Below, piece after piece: positions 1-6,874 of a DNA stretch of 14,284 bases. Position 1 is the first letter of the stretch, and each line of letters begins with the position of its first letter. Source of the stretch: an uncultured Bacteroidales bacterium (GTDB taxonomy: Bacteria; Bacteroidota; Bacteroidia; Bacteroidales; UBA932); assembly GCA_905235775.1 (NCBI GenBank), contig CAJOMY010000030.1, forward strand, positions 1-14,284. The letters run 5' to 3'. The notes under the pieces are model-generated. The model saw nothing but the letters and a program-made list of their open reading frames with translations, was not told where the DNA came from and ran no database searches. The translations under genes and the position numbers were made by a program.

Positions 1-333
1 GACGACTTCAAGGCCGGCCAGGCCGCGGGAAACACGGATTCGGGTCGCACCGACGGCAAGCCCAACGCACATGTCCAGGGGCGGAACACCGTGGGGAACA
101 TTCCCCGCCCGGTGTACAATGTGCAGGAGAGCGGCATCGTCGTCGTGAACATCTGGGTGGACAACTACGGCAACGTGGTCAGGGCCGTGCCGGGAGGCGA
201 CGGCACCACAGTATTGGACAAAAATCTCTCTGCAGCAGCCCGCAAGGCCGCCCTGGAGACGCACTTCAACATGAGTGCGGACGCTCCGGCCATGCAGGAG
301 GGAACAATCACCTATTATTTTAACCTTAAGTAA
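1..333 (+). CDS. TonB-family C-terminal domain protein, 5' end outside window
   Basis: The frame is open from the first base, so the true start lies upstream; 110 codons are visible before the TAA. The C-terminal part has the TonB C-terminal pattern: a Pro/Tyr stretch (PRPVYNVQE), then two beta-strand-like segments (GIVVVNIWVDNYGNVV), a helix rich in Ala (LSAAARKAAL) and a last strand (GTITYYFNL). In the family this domain sits in the periplasm and contacts TonB-dependent outer-membrane receptors, drawing on the ExbB/ExbD proton motor in the inner membrane. The part before it (residues 1-30 here) is Gly/Asn/Asp-rich, consistent with a periplasmic linker. Upstream exbB/exbD-like genes would be expected but cannot be seen. 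The rluB-like start codon follows 4 nt after the stop, so the two are probably co-transcribed. The call as a TonB-like domain is fairly sure; whether this is the main TonB or a paralogue is not. Confidence 0.8.
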   Translation, partial: DDFKAGQAAGNTDSGRTDGKPNAHVQGRNTVGNIPRPVYNVQESGIVVVNIWVDNYGNVVRAVPGGDGTTVLDKNLSAAARKAALETHFNMSADAPAMQEGTITYYFNLK

Positions 334-337
334 AGAA

Positions 338-1657
338 ATGGACCAGTTTACCAAAGAAGGTCGGAAACTTAGACCGCGGAAAACGGCGGGGCCGCGCCCC
401 GCTTCCGAAAAAGTAGAGTACACGCCCGGCTCGCACCGCAGCGAGTCCGGCGAGCATCGCAACTATGGCGAGCATCGCAATTACGGTGAGCATCGCAATT
501 ATGGCGACCGTAAGCCGCACCCGTACGGTGGCAACCGTGACAGCAGCTACGGGAACCGGGACAACCATGGCTTCAGCGGCAACCGCGGCGGCTATGGCGC
601 TTACCGCTCCGACGGCGACGAACACCGCCCGTACGGCGAAGGCCGCAGCAATTTCAACGACCACCGTTCCGGCGGCTACGGCGACCGCAAGCCGCATCCG
701 TACGGAGAAGGCCGTCCCCAGCGCCCTTATGGCGAAGGCCGGAGCAACTTCGGCGAGCACCGCGGCGCCGGCCCGCGCAAGCCCTCGGGCGGACCGGGCC
801 GTCCGAAAGGCGGCAAGATGCCGGGGTTCAAGCCCCATTTCACCCGCGAATCCACCGAGGGTATCAATCGCATGATCAGCCGCCGTCCCGTCGTGAACGG
901 CAGCGAAAGCACGGAAGTACCGTATCCCGCTCCGATCCAGGACACCGTCCGCCTCAACAAATTCATCGCCAATTCGGGCGTCTGCTCCCGCCGGGAGGCC
1001 GACACCCTCATCCAGGCCGGTGTCGTGACCGTCAACGGCGAAGTGGTGACCGAGCTGGGCACCAAGGTGAACGTGTTCACCGACGACATCCGTTTCAACG
1101 GCGAGCGCCTCAAGGGCGAGGAGAAGGTCTACATCGTGATGAACAAGCCCAAGGGCTTCGTGACCACGGCCAGCGACCCCCACGCCGAGAAGACCGTCGT
1201 CGACCTCGTCAAGAACTGCCCCGCGCGCGTATATCCCGTGGGCCGGCTGGACAAGAACACGACCGGGGTGCTGATGCTGACCAACGACGGCGAGATCGCC
1301 GAACGCCTCACGCATCCCTCCTACGACAAGAAGAAGATTTACCAGGTGGCCCTCGACAAGCCCCTGAGCCAGGAGGACTACGACAAGATCATCGCGGGCA
1401 TCGAGCTCAGCGACGGCGAAGTCAAGGCCGACGAGCTTGAATACATCGACGAGAAGGACCGTCGCAAGCTCGGTATCGAGATCCATTCCGGCAAGAACCG
1501 TATCGTGCGCCGCATTTTCGAGTCCCTCGGCTACAATGTCAAGGCCCTCGACCGCGTCTATTTCGCCGGTCTGACCAAGAAAGGCCTCAAAAAGGGCGAG
1601 TGGCGCTACCTCACCGAGGGCGAGACCAATATTTTGAAGATGGGGGCTTACGTATAA
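338..1657 (+). CDS. rluB: RluB/RsuA-family 23S rRNA pseudouridine synthase with long low-complexity N-terminus
   Basis: The predicted protein has 439 residues. I chose the ATG at 338 because it lies 4 nt after the upstream stop; the frame is open further upstream, but that would overlap the TonB gene. Residues about 1-190 are a basic low-complexity tail rich in Arg, Gly, Tyr, His and Pro, with three tandem GEHRNY units and two DRKPHPYG units. The enzyme proper starts near residue 204 with an S4 RNA-binding domain (VRLNKFIANSGVCSRREAD). It is followed by the catalytic domain containing PVGRLDKNTTGVLMLTNDGE, whose Asp305 is the expected catalytic aspartate, and later GKNRIVRRIFESLGY. Family members isomerise a specific uridine in the large-subunit rRNA (E. 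coli RluB is about 290 residues). The extra length here is all N-terminal. The stop overlaps the era start by one base, suggesting coupled translation of two ribosome-maturation proteins. RluB is the likely subfamily, but RsuA/RluF-type specificity cannot be excluded. Confidence 0.9.
   Translation: MDQFTKEGRKLRPRKTAGPRPASEKVEYTPGSHRSESGEHRNYGEHRNYGEHRNYGDRKPHPYGGNRDSSYGNRDNHGFSGNRGGYGAYRSDGDEHRPYGEGRSNFNDHRSGGYGDRKPHPYGEGRPQRPYGEGRSNFGEHRGAGPRKPSGGPGRPKGGKMPGFKPHFTRESTEGINRMISRRPVVNGSESTEVPYPAPIQDTVRLNKFIANSGVCSRREADTLIQAGVVTVNGEVVTELGTKVNVFTDDIRFNGERLKGEEKVYIVMNKPKGFVTTASDPHAEKTVVDLVKNCPARVYPVGRLDKNTTGVLMLTNDGEIAERLTHPSYDKKKIYQVALDKPLSQEDYDKIIAGIELSDGEVKADELEYIDEKDRRKLGIEIHSGKNRIVRRIFESLGYNVKALDRVYFAGLTKKGLKKGEWRYLTEGETNILKMGAYV
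449..502 (+). repeat. Three tandem 18-bp units in the rluB N-terminal tail
   Basis: Three consecutive 18-bp units each encode Gly-Glu-His-Arg-Asn-Tyr, differing only at third codon positions (AAC/AAT, TAT/TAC, GGC/GGT). Looser copies of the same vocabulary follow downstream: DRKPHPYG is encoded near 504-528 and again near 680-704, and YGEGRSNF occurs twice between about 630 and 750. The unit is a multiple of three, so gain or loss of units would change tail length without breaking the frame. Confidence 0.85.
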
Positions 1658-2538
1658 TGGCGCACCGTTCGGGATTCGTTTGCATCATCGGCAACCCGAA
1701 TGTCGGGAAATCCACGCTGATGAACGCACTGGTGGGTGAGAAGCTCTCCATCGTGACGGCCAAGGCGCAGACCACGCGCCACCGCATCATGGGCATCGTG
1801 AACGGGGAGGACTGGCAGATCGTGTATTCCGACACGCCGGGCATCCTCAAGCCCAGCTACCGCCTCCAGCAGAACATGATGAATTTCGTCGACGGCGCCA
1901 TCGGTGACGCCGATGTCATCCTGTATGTCACGGACACGGTGGAGACGCCCGACAAGAACAGCGAATACGTGGAGAAGCTGTCCCGGGTGGAGTGCCCCGT
2001 GGTCGTGGTCGTCAACAAGATCGACATCAGCGACCAGGCGCGCGTGACGGCGCTTCTGGCATACTGGCAGGAAAAACTCCCCGCCGCGACCGTCATTCCG
2101 GCCTCGGCCCAGGAGAAATTCAACCTGGAGAGCATCCTGGCCGCCATCCTGGAGCGCCTCCCCGAGTGCCCGCCCTGGTATGACAAGGACGCCTTCACGG
2201 ACAGGAACCTTCGCTTCTTCGCCTCGGAGATCATCCGGGAGAAGATCCTCCTCAACTACAAGGAGGAGATTCCCTACTGCTGCGAAGTAGGCATCGAGTC
2301 CTTCAAGGAAGGGGCGGAGCGCTATGACATCGGCGCGGTCATCTACGTGATGCGCGAATCCCAGAAAGGCATCATCATCGGGCGGCAGGGCGCCGCCCTC
2401 AAGAAAACAGGCACCCAGGCACGCATCGACATGGAAGACTTCTTCCAGAAGAAAGTCTTCCTGCAGATTTACGTGAAGGTCGATCCCGACTGGTGGGAAA
2501 GCAGGCGCGAACTGCGCAAATTCGGATACGAAGACTAA
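1657..2538 (+). CDS. era: GTPase Era, 16S rRNA-binding ribosome assembly factor
   Basis: The predicted protein has 293 residues, close to the 301 of E. coli Era. The ATG at 1657 shares its A with the TAA of the preceding gene (TAATG). The next in-frame ATG upstream, at 1600, would add 19 residues ahead of the conserved N-terminus. The G domain shows G1 GNPNVGKS (residues 12-19), G2 around TTRHR, G3 DTPG, G4 NKID and G5 SAQ. The C-terminal KH domain has the GIIIGRQG loop at residues 238-245 and ends in the usual DPDWWESRRELRKFGY segment. Era binds the 3' end of 16S rRNA and assists 30S maturation in the cytoplasm. The neighbours fit: an rRNA modification gene overlaps upstream, and parC begins 5 nt downstream. 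All key motifs are intact. Confidence 0.97.
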   Translation: MAHRSGFVCIIGNPNVGKSTLMNALVGEKLSIVTAKAQTTRHRIMGIVNGEDWQIVYSDTPGILKPSYRLQQNMMNFVDGAIGDADVILYVTDTVETPDKNSEYVEKLSRVECPVVVVVNKIDISDQARVTALLAYWQEKLPAATVIPASAQEKFNLESILAAILERLPECPPWYDKDAFTDRNLRFFASEIIREKILLNYKEEIPYCCEVGIESFKEGAERYDIGAVIYVMRESQKGIIIGRQGAALKKTGTQARIDMEDFFQKKVFLQIYVKVDPDWWESRRELRKFGYED

Positions 2539-2543
2539 AACCC

Positions 2544-5219
2544 ATGGAAGAAGAGAACATCATCACCGAAGAGATCATCGAAGACGACGACAAGGTCATT
2601 GACGAGGAAGGAGAAGCTTCCGGCCGCTTCGACAGGATGCTGGAAGCGGACGCCCGCAAGTTCAAACTCTCCGGCATGTTCAAGGACTGGTACCTGGACT
2701 ATGCCTCCTACGTCATCCTGCACCGCGCCGTGCCGCACATCGTGGACGGCCTCAAGCCCGTGCAGCGGCGCGTGCTGCACGCCATGTACAAGATGGACGA
2801 CGGCGCCTACACCAAGGTGGCCAACATCGTCGGCCAGGCCATGCAGTACCACCCGCACGGTGACCAGTCCATCCTCGGCGCCCTCGTCCAGCTGGGCCAG
2901 AAAGGCTTCACCGTGGACTGCCAGGGCAACTGGGGCAACATCTTCACCGGCGACTCCAACGCCGCCCCGCGATACATCGAGGCCCGGCTCAGCAAGTTCG
3001 CCAAGGAAGTGGTCTTCGACCCGAAAGTGACGCATTGGATGAATTCCTACGACGGCCGCAACCAGGAGCCGACCGAGCTCCCGGTACGTTTCCCGCTGCT
3101 GCTCGCGCAGGGCACGGAGGGCATCGGCGTGGGTCTCGCATCCAAGATTCTTCCGCACAATTTCAACGAGCTCCTCGACGCTTCCGTGGCCATCCTCGAG
3201 GGCAAGCCCTACGAGATCTACCCCGACTTCCCCACCGGGGGCTTCGCCGATTGCAGCAAGTATATGGCCGGCAGACGCGGCGGTTCCGTCAAGGTACGCG
3301 CCCGGATCGAGAAGATCGACAAGAACACCGTCGCCATCACGGAGATTCCCTACGGGAAATACACCAAGGACATCATCGACTCGGTCCTGCGGGCCAAGGA
3401 CAAGGGCAAGATCAAGATCAAGAAGATCGAGGACATGACCACGGACAAGGTGAACATCCTCATCCACCTGCCCAACGACGTCTCCCCCGACAAGACCATC
3501 GACGCCCTGTACGCCTTCACGGACTGCGAAGTCAACATCGCGCCCAACGCCTGCGTGATCAAGGACAACAAGCCGCAGTTCCTGACGGTCCACGACATCC
3601 TCGAATACGGCACTTTCCACACCCGCGACCTGCTGCTCCAGGAGCTGCAGATCAAGCTGGACGAACTGGAAGCCGACTGGCATTACAGCTCGCTGGAGCG
3701 GATCTTTTTCGAGAACCGTATCTACAAGGTCCTCGAGCAGGACCAGCAGGACTGGGACAGCCAGATCCAGGACATTTTCACGCAGATGAAGATGTACCAG
3801 GACCTCTTCCGCCGGGAGATTGTCCCGGACGACATCCTCAAGCTCGTGGAGAAGCCGGTCCGCAAGATTTCCAAGTTCGACACCAAGGCCATCGACGAGA
3901 AGATCCTGGCCCTGGAGGGCCAGATGGCTGCCGTACGCGACGACATCGCGCACATTGACCGTTACACCATCGACTGGTTCAAGGCCCTGAAGAAGAAATA
4001 CGGCAAGGACTACCCGCGCCGCACCGAGCTCACCGGCTTCGAATCCATCGCCGCCACCAAGGTCATCAACAACAACGCCAAGCTCCAGGCCAACCTGGCC
4101 GAAGGCTTCGTCGGCATCGGGCTCAAGCGCGACGACGGCGGCGAATTCGTATGCGATTGCTCCGACCTTTCCGAGATCATCGTCATCGGCCGCGACGGCA
4201 AGTACCGCATCACCAAGGTGGAGGACAAGGCCTTCTTCGGCAAGGACCTGCTGTACGTGGGCCTGTTCAACCGCGGCGACTCCCGGACCATCTACAACGT
4301 CATCTATCGCGAGGGCAAGAGCTCCGTCTATTACGCGAAACGCTTCGCCGTGACTTCCGTCACGCGCGACAAGGAATACGACATCACCACCGGCGAGCCC
4401 GGCTCGCAGATCGTCTGGTTCTCCGCCAACCACAACGGCGAGGCCGAGACCGTGCGCGTGGCGCTCCGGCCCAAGCCGAAGCTCAAGAAGACCAGCTTCG
4501 AGTACGATTTCTCCACCCTGGCCATCAAGAGCAAGACCGCCCGCGGCAACCTGGTCAGCAAGAACGCCATCCGGGGCATCACCCTCAAGAGCAAGGGCGT
4601 GAGCACGATCACCGGCAAGGACATCTGGTACGATACCGACATCCAGAAACTCAACGAAGACGGCCACGGACTCTGGCTCGGGCAGTTCAAGGACGACGAC
4701 AAAGTACTGGCCGTTTTCAAGAACGGCACCTTCTATACCACTTCCTACGACCTGGTCAACCGCTACCAGGGAGACGTGCTGCTGATCGAGAAATTCGATC
4801 CGGACAAGACCTTCACCGCCCTCTACTGGGACGGCGCCGTGAAGAGTTTCTACGTCAAGCGCTTCTCCTTCGTACCCAGCGACAACACCCCGCTCAGCTT
4901 CATCTCCGACGCCCCGAAGTCGCACCTGGTGGATCTCAGCGGCGACGCGCATCCGCGCTACGAGATTGTCTGGAAGCTGTCCGACAAGGAGCCGGAGGCC
5001 GTCGTGGCCGAGGACTGGATCGGCAAGAAGGGCTTCGCCGCCAAGGGCAAGAAATGCGCCGAACGCGGCGAGGTCAAGAGCGTCCGCTTCATCGAGCCTC
5101 TTCCCGGCGAGCAGGAAGAGGCCCCTGTCATTCCGGTCGAAGAGCCGGAAGCCCCCGCCTCCCTTGACGACGTTCCGGACATCCCCGGCAACCTCCTTGA
5201 AGAGCCGACGCTCTTCTAG
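2544..5219 (+). CDS. parC: DNA topoisomerase IV subunit A (GyrA/ParC-type), Bacteroidota long form
   Basis: The predicted protein has 891 residues. I chose the ATG at 2544 (5 nt after the era stop); the longer in-frame start at 2493 would lie inside era. An acidic leader (residues 1-27) precedes the breakage-reunion domain, which begins around YASYVILHRAVPHIVDGLKP. The active-site Tyr144 follows Arg143 in NAAPRYIEARL. A coiled-coil region (about residues 370-480) is followed by a C-terminal beta-pinwheel-like domain and an acidic, Pro-rich tail. No GyrA-box (QRRGGKG) is visible, which favours ParC over GyrA. ParC pairs with ParE to decatenate daughter chromosomes using ATP; parE is not in this window. 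The quinolone-contact positions in HPHGDQSILG are Gln108 and Gly112, where E. coli GyrA has Ser83 and Asp87. Confidence in a type IIA A subunit is very high; ParC rather than GyrA is likely. Confidence 0.93.
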   Translation: MEEENIITEEIIEDDDKVIDEEGEASGRFDRMLEADARKFKLSGMFKDWYLDYASYVILHRAVPHIVDGLKPVQRRVLHAMYKMDDGAYTKVANIVGQAMQYHPHGDQSILGALVQLGQKGFTVDCQGNWGNIFTGDSNAAPRYIEARLSKFAKEVVFDPKVTHWMNSYDGRNQEPTELPVRFPLLLAQGTEGIGVGLASKILPHNFNELLDASVAILEGKPYEIYPDFPTGGFADCSKYMAGRRGGSVKVRARIEKIDKNTVAITEIPYGKYTKDIIDSVLRAKDKGKIKIKKIEDMTTDKVNILIHLPNDVSPDKTIDALYAFTDCEVNIAPNACVIKDNKPQFLTVHDILEYGTFHTRDLLLQELQIKLDELEADWHYSSLERIFFENRIYKVLEQDQQDWDSQIQDIFTQMKMYQDLFRREIVPDDILKLVEKPVRKISKFDTKAIDEKILALEGQMAAVRDDIAHIDRYTIDWFKALKKKYGKDYPRRTELTGFESIAATKVINNNAKLQANLAEGFVGIGLKRDDGGEFVCDCSDLSEIIVIGRDGKYRITKVEDKAFFGKDLLYVGLFNRGDSRTIYNVIYREGKSSVYYAKRFAVTSVTRDKEYDITTGEPGSQIVWFSANHNGEAETVRVALRPKPKLKKTSFEYDFSTLAIKSKTARGNLVSKNAIRGITLKSKGVSTITGKDIWYDTDIQKLNEDGHGLWLGQFKDDDKVLAVFKNGTFYTTSYDLVNRYQGDVLLIEKFDPDKTFTALYWDGAVKSFYVKRFSFVPSDNTPLSFISDAPKSHLVDLSGDAHPRYEIVWKLSDKEPEAVVAEDWIGKKGFAAKGKKCAERGEVKSVRFIEPLPGEQEEAPVIPVEEPEAPASLDDVPDIPGNLLEEPTLF
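5199..5216. terminator. Perfect 7-bp hairpin at the parC 3' end (possible terminator, no U-tract)
   Basis: GAAGAGC at 5199-5205 and GCTCTTC at 5210-5216 form a perfect 7-bp stem with a CGAC tetraloop, ending one base before the TAG stop codon. No run of T follows on either strand, so it is not a classical intrinsic terminator. It lies near the convergence of parC and aroE. The remaining 61-nt spacer (5220-5280) shows no other clear hairpin or gene. The stem could be chance coding sequence. Confidence 0.3.
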
Positions 5220-5280
5220 AATTCGCACAGAGATTCAAATGCAGGATCGGTAATCCGGGCGGAGTGGCAGGACAGCAAGA

Positions 5281-5940
5281 CTACAGGATGATCTTCCGCA
5301 TCGCGGCAGCGTCCGGTTCCTCGCCCGTCATCAGGGCGTAGCCGGTGACGGCCTGGGCCAGGAGCCAGGCGGAACCGGAGATATAGCCGGAGCGGCCCGC
5401 CAGGCAGGGATCCTTGTAGTTGGCTTCCAGCAGGTGGGCGCAGTCGATACGGTCGGCGCCCTCGACAAAGCGCGGCAGGGTGTAGATGACAACATCCGCC
5501 TGCACGCCCCCGGCCACTTCCGCATGGTGGTACAGGCGCGTGTCCAGCCCGAGGTCCTCGGCCGCGGCGAGTGCGGCCTTGCCGGCGCCGCCGAAGCCGA
5601 TCACGGCGGCCGAGCGGCAGCCCAGCGGCTCCAGCAGCGATTTCACCCCGCGATAATCCGAATTGTACGCCCTCGTACCCTCCGGGGTCTTCACGACCAG
5701 GTTGGTCGCGCCGATCCGCTCGCACTCAGGGCTGCGCCAATCCACACGGGCGAAGGCATTCTCCTTGAACGGGGCCGTGACATTGATGGCCTTGCAACCT
5801 GCCAGGAAACGGGCCCAGGCCTCCTCGAAATCGGGCGTCTGGATGAGGTCATAGGGATATTTCCCGCCGTAGGCGGCGGTGAACAGCGCAGGGCTGAGCG
5901 AATGGGCGATGGGGTGCCCGATGAGACCGAATCTATCCAT
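5281..5940 (-). CDS. aroE: Shikimate dehydrogenase, unusually short
   Basis: The predicted protein has 219 residues, against about 272 in E. coli AroE. AroE reduces 3-dehydroshikimate to shikimate with NADPH in the aromatic amino acid pathway. The shikimate site is complete: Ser14 and Ser16 in HSLSP, Lys59 in NVTAPFK, Asn80 in GATNLVV and Asp95 in NSDYRG. The nucleotide loop reads GFGGAG (residues 115-120). The usual NRT motif for the NADPH 2'-phosphate is not recognisable (the region reads LYHHAEV). The usual DxxY near the C-terminus appears as ANYKDP, and the final conserved Gln is probably in SGSAWLLAQA. The start codon overlaps the end of the upstream RNA methyltransferase gene by 8 nt, so translation is probably coupled. 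It is the last gene of the lysS operon and faces parC. The function is likely, with a compact C-terminal half and possibly altered cofactor preference. Confidence 0.87.
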   Translation of the reverse strand: MDRFGLIGHPIAHSLSPALFTAAYGGKYPYDLIQTPDFEEAWARFLAGCKAINVTAPFKENAFARVDWRSPECERIGATNLVVKTPEGTRAYNSDYRGVKSLLEPLGCRSAAVIGFGGAGKAALAAAEDLGLDTRLYHHAEVAGGVQADVVIYTLPRFVEGADRIDCAHLLEANYKDPCLAGRSGYISGSAWLLAQAVTGYALMTGEEPDAAAMRKIIL

Positions 5941-6865
5941 TTTGACGCTGTCTGACGGCTTCGAAGAGCAAAATGGCGGCCGAGACGGATACGTTCAGCG
6001 AGTCCAACGCGCCGAGCATCGGGATGCGGATGTGGGCGTCGGCCGCTTCGCGCCAGGCATCCGTCAGTCCGGTGGACTCCGTGCCCATCACAAGGGCGGT
6101 GCCGACGGTCATGTCGCAGTCGTAGTAGAGGGAGGAATCCTGCAGCTGTGCCGTCAGGATGCGGATGCCGCGCGCCTTCAGGAAGGCGATGGCGTCGGCC
6201 GAACAGCAAGCCACGCAAGGCACGGTGAACACGGCCCCCACGGAGGCCCGGATCAGGTTCGGGTTCCAGAGGTCCGTCAACGGATCGCAGACCAGCACCG
6301 CATCGGCCCCCGCCGCATCCGCGCTGCGCAACACCGCACCCAGATTGCCGGGCTTCTCCACGCTCTCCAGCACCACCACCAGCGGGTGCTCCGGCAAAGC
6401 CAGATCCTCCAGCCGCCGCTCCGGCGTCCGCACCTCCGCGATCACCCCTTCGGTCCCCTCCCGCATGGCAATCCTCGCGTAGACCTCAGGCGTCACTTCA
6501 AATACTTTCGTCTGCGACGCAGCGGAAGCGGCAGCAGCCTCGCCAGACCGTAGCCCCCCTCGGCTCCGTAAGAGGGAGGGGCCCGCTGGACAATGGTCTG
6601 ACGGGGACGAGTTTGCTCGTGAACGGCAGTCATTGGCCAGTGGGAGGGGTCCGGCGCAGCCGGACGTCTGGCGAGGCTGGCTGCCGTGAAGCGAAGTGCA
6701 GACGAAGATGGAGTCGATGGTAAAGCCGGCGTCGATGCAATGCTGAAGTTCACGCTGGCCTTCGACCACAAAAAGACCGGCCTCGCGCCGCGCAGAGGAT
6801 TTCTGCTGCAACGCGAGGAGCCGTTTGATCTTCGGATTCGAAGCGGAGGTGATGACTTCCGGCAT
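5933..6865 (-). CDS. TrmH/SpoU-family RNA 2'-O-methyltransferase with an in-frame palindromic-element insertion
   Basis: The predicted protein has 310 residues, where simple members of this family are usually about 250-270. The N-terminal substrate-binding domain (ITSASNPKIKRLLALQQK to SIFVC, residues 5-56) resumes at TKVFEVTPEVYARIAMREGTEGVIAEV (residues 119-145). The SPOUT methyltransferase domain follows with its three motifs intact: NLGAVLRSADAAGAD (Asn174, Arg180), LVMGTESTGLT (Glu263) and IPMLGALDSLNVSVSAAILL (from about residue 281). The family methylates ribose 2'-O of rRNA or tRNA using S-adenosylmethionine; the target here is unknown. Residues about 57-118 are Ser/Arg/Gly/Pro/Ala-rich, match no part of the family, and are encoded by the palindromic element described separately. 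The frame remains open and the catalytic knot is untouched, so the protein may still work. It begins 9 nt after the lysS stop and overlaps aroE by 8 nt. Confidence 0.85.
   Translation of the reverse strand: MPEVITSASNPKIKRLLALQQKSSARREAGLFVVEGQRELQHCIDAGFTIDSIFVCTSLHGSQPRQTSGCAGPLPLANDCRSRANSSPSDHCPAGPSLLRSRGGLRSGEAAAASAASQTKVFEVTPEVYARIAMREGTEGVIAEVRTPERRLEDLALPEHPLVVVLESVEKPGNLGAVLRSADAAGADAVLVCDPLTDLWNPNLIRASVGAVFTVPCVACCSADAIAFLKARGIRILTAQLQDSSLYYDCDMTVGTALVMGTESTGLTDAWREAADAHIRIPMLGALDSLNVSVSAAILLFEAVRQRQNG
6507..6706. mobile_element. Palindromic MITE/REP-like element inside the methyltransferase gene
   Basis: The core runs from 6535 to 6679 and is bounded by perfect 14-bp inverted repeats: CAGCCTCGCCAGAC at 6535-6548 and its complement at 6666-6679. 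With a one-base gap the match extends outward through CGGCAG on the left side. A further 9-bp inverted match (TTCGTCTGC at 6507-6515, its complement at 6698-6706) lies outside that. The interior folds around a TTTG loop at 6612-6615 flanked by ACGAG/CTCGT, with a longer imperfect stem beyond it. Secondary hairpins lie at 6649-6665 (perfect 6-bp stem, CGCAG loop) and 6557-6576. GAAGCG occurs directly repeated at 6525-6530 and 6688-6693. That could be a target-site duplication, but the 163-bp period is not a multiple of three. No transposase is encoded. No second copy was found by eye in this window. Confidence 0.7.
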
Positions 6866-6874
6866 GGTCGGAAA

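Noticed and set aside
326..1486. 386-codon minus-strand frame opposite rluB
   Set aside because: It is the reverse reading of the rluB repeats and catalytic domain, Val/Ala-rich, with no motif or promoter.
2535..5228. Full-length 897-codon open frame antisense to parC
   Set aside because: It mirrors parC almost exactly and its translation is a compositionally biased Val/Leu/Asp/Gly-rich string with no family motifs. In GC-rich genes with strong third-position GC bias the antisense frame is often open.
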